Source: an uncultured Pelagibacteraceae bacterium (GTDB lineage Bacteria; Pseudomonadota; Alphaproteobacteria; Pelagibacterales; Pelagibacteraceae). Taken from it: a DNA stretch of 42,521 nucleotides. The notes beneath the pieces are model-generated. The model did not search any database. It worked only from the letters and a program-made list of their open reading frames with translations, and had not been told where the DNA came from. Every line of letters begins with the position of its first letter. The stretch's first letter is position 1. Below, piece by piece: positions 41,722-42,521 of this stretch. The translations under genes and the position numbers were made by a program. The stretch lies in NCBI GenBank assembly GCA_902632665.1, contig CACPDT010000004.1, positions 1 through 42,521 on the forward strand. Direction: 5' to 3'.

Positions 41722-42521
41722 TTAATTACAAAATTCCTTTATTATTTTTTGTCGGTGTTCATCTAGGTCAGGTATGTCACCTCTTGTTTTTTCATCTTTA
41801 TAAGAAGACATTTTAATTGGATTTCCAGCTAATTTAAAATCACCAACAACCTTATGATATGCCTTAACAATCATATTTCTTGACTCTACCTGAGGGTTCT
41901 CAACCGCTTCCTTAATATTAAATATTGGCCCACATGGAATTTTATCTTTTTCCATTTCATTAACCCATTCACTTGTTTTTTTAGAAGACAGTTTATCTTC
42001 TAAAATTTTTTTAAGTTCATCCATATTTTTTGCTCTAGATGAGTTGTCTGAAAATTTTGGATCTTTACATACCTTTGGAATTTTAAGAAGGTTACAAAGT
42101 TTTTCAAAAAGTTTATCATTTCCAGCAGCAATTATTATGTAGCTATCTTGAGTTTGAAAAGCTTCAAATGGAGCAATCGATGGATGTCTTGATCCCATCG
42201 GTTTTGGAATTTCATTGTTTGAGAGATATCTAGCTATAGCGTTTTCTAGAATAGCAATCTGACAATCAAGCATCGAAACATCTATGAACATTCCCTTCCC
42301 AGTTTTTTGTCTATCATATAAGGCAGCATTAATTCCGATTGCAGTAAAAAGCCCAGCAGTGATGTCTCCAATTGATGTTCCAACTCTTGTTGGTTCGGAA
42401 TTAGGTTGGCCAGTAACGCTCATTAAACCACCCATGCCCTGAACTACCATATCATAAGCTGGTAATTCTTTTAGAGGACCTGTTTGACCAAACCCTGAGG
42501 CAGAAGCATAAATCAGTTTAG
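41722..42521 (-). CDS. CoA-transferase family III (CaiB/BaiF), 5' end outside the window
   Basis: The frame runs from the stop at 41722 through 42450 to the window edge, giving at least 266 residues. Although an ATG occurs at 42450, upstream codons continue the family pattern: LIYASASGFGQTGP, then LPAYDMVVQGMGGLMSVTG, with the catalytic Asp in AYD. So the protein is N-terminally truncated by the window, not short. Class III enzymes move CoA between acyl groups such as formyl/oxalyl, succinyl/mesaconyl or carnitine. GKGMFIDVSMLD and EKDKIPCGPIFNIKEAVENPQV are typical. The substrate cannot be told. Confidence 0.88.
   Translation of the reverse strand, partial: KLIYASASGFGQTGPLKELPAYDMVVQGMGGLMSVTGQPNSEPTRVGTSIGDITAGLFTAIGINAALYDRQKTGKGMFIDVSMLDCQIAILENAIARYLSNNEIPKPMGSRHPSIAPFEAFQTQDSYIIIAAGNDKLFEKLCNLLKIPKVCKDPKFSDNSSRAKNMDELKKILEDKLSSKKTSEWVNEMEKDKIPCGPIFNIKEAVENPQVESRNMIVKAYHKVVGDFKLAGNPIKMSSYKDEKTRGDIPDLDEHRQKIIKEFCN

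Noticed and set aside
42450..42450. ATG at 42450 as the start of the CoA-transferase
   Set aside because: Upstream codons continue the conserved family sequence to the window edge, so the true start is outside.
1..42521. CRISPR arrays, insertion sequences, prophage or integrase/att sites
   Set aside because: No repeat-spacer pattern, transposase, recombinase or duplicated tRNA end was seen; the region looks like core or stably inherited sequence.

Overview
The window reads as a streamlined marine alphaproteobacterium, most likely SAR11 (Pelagibacterales). The DNA is very AT-rich, intergenic gaps are tiny (several divergent gene pairs are only 8-40 nt apart), many genes overlap by 1-14 nt, and the gene content is dominated by high-affinity uptake systems and C1/sulfur/osmolyte metabolism. 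There are no rRNA genes, insertion sequences, phage genes or CRISPR arrays. No stretch longer than 300 bases lacks a gene. Family assignments come from motifs read in the translated sequence; no database search was run.

Layout. 1-3.7 kb: tail of a membrane protein (possibly LysE-type), a small autotransporter-like outer-membrane protein, an alternative oxidase, a flavodoxin and an exported MsrB. 3.7-16.6 kb: a sulfonate-type block. On the minus strand it reads tauA-tauB-tauC, a ComC-like (sulfo)lactate dehydrogenase, a phosphotransacetylase and an HpsN-type histidinol-dehydrogenase homologue. Divergently on the plus strand it reads an omega-amino-acid:pyruvate aminotransferase (Tpa-like), alanine dehydrogenase and a dimethylglycine-dehydrogenase/GcvT-type flavoprotein. 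A BASS-family transporter and a regulator with two HTH domains follow. 17.7-21 kb: two small membrane proteins, a CAU tRNA, and glycan genes (GT2, epimerase, methyltransferase). 21-25.2 kb: apt, mtnP, mtnA, a FucA/Ald2-type aldolase and a fused SpeD-SpeE, together a polyamine and methylthioadenosine (MTA) recycling block. 25.2-27.5 kb: a polar amino-acid ABC importer without its ATPase. 27.5-34.4 kb: a metal-site-less M24 hydrolase, DUF6165, GT9, an AbrB-family membrane protein, a TctCBA tripartite transporter and a 55-residue protein. 34.4-42.5 kb: GT4, thioredoxin-fold protein, gamma carbonic anhydrase-like protein, Tat-exported amine oxidase, a four-gene minus-strand operon (HIBADH family, PNPOx-like, a 38-residue membrane protein, ABM-fold protein), an MFS carrier, rpoZ with a long acidic tail, and a partial CoA-transferase.

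How the genes fit together. The sulfonate block would import taurine-like compounds, move the amino group to pyruvate, regenerate pyruvate with alanine dehydrogenase, and handle C3 sulfonates (DHPS, sulfolactate) through HpsN and ComC. Phosphotransacetylase would capture the acetyl phosphate made by a sulfoacetaldehyde acetyltransferase that must lie elsewhere. The polyamine block makes MTA with SpeD-SpeE and dismantles it with MtnP, MtnA and the aldolase, without the classical mtnBCDE genes. The most striking non-coding pattern is that all three solute-binding-protein genes are followed immediately by a strong RNA hairpin at the junction with the next transporter gene.
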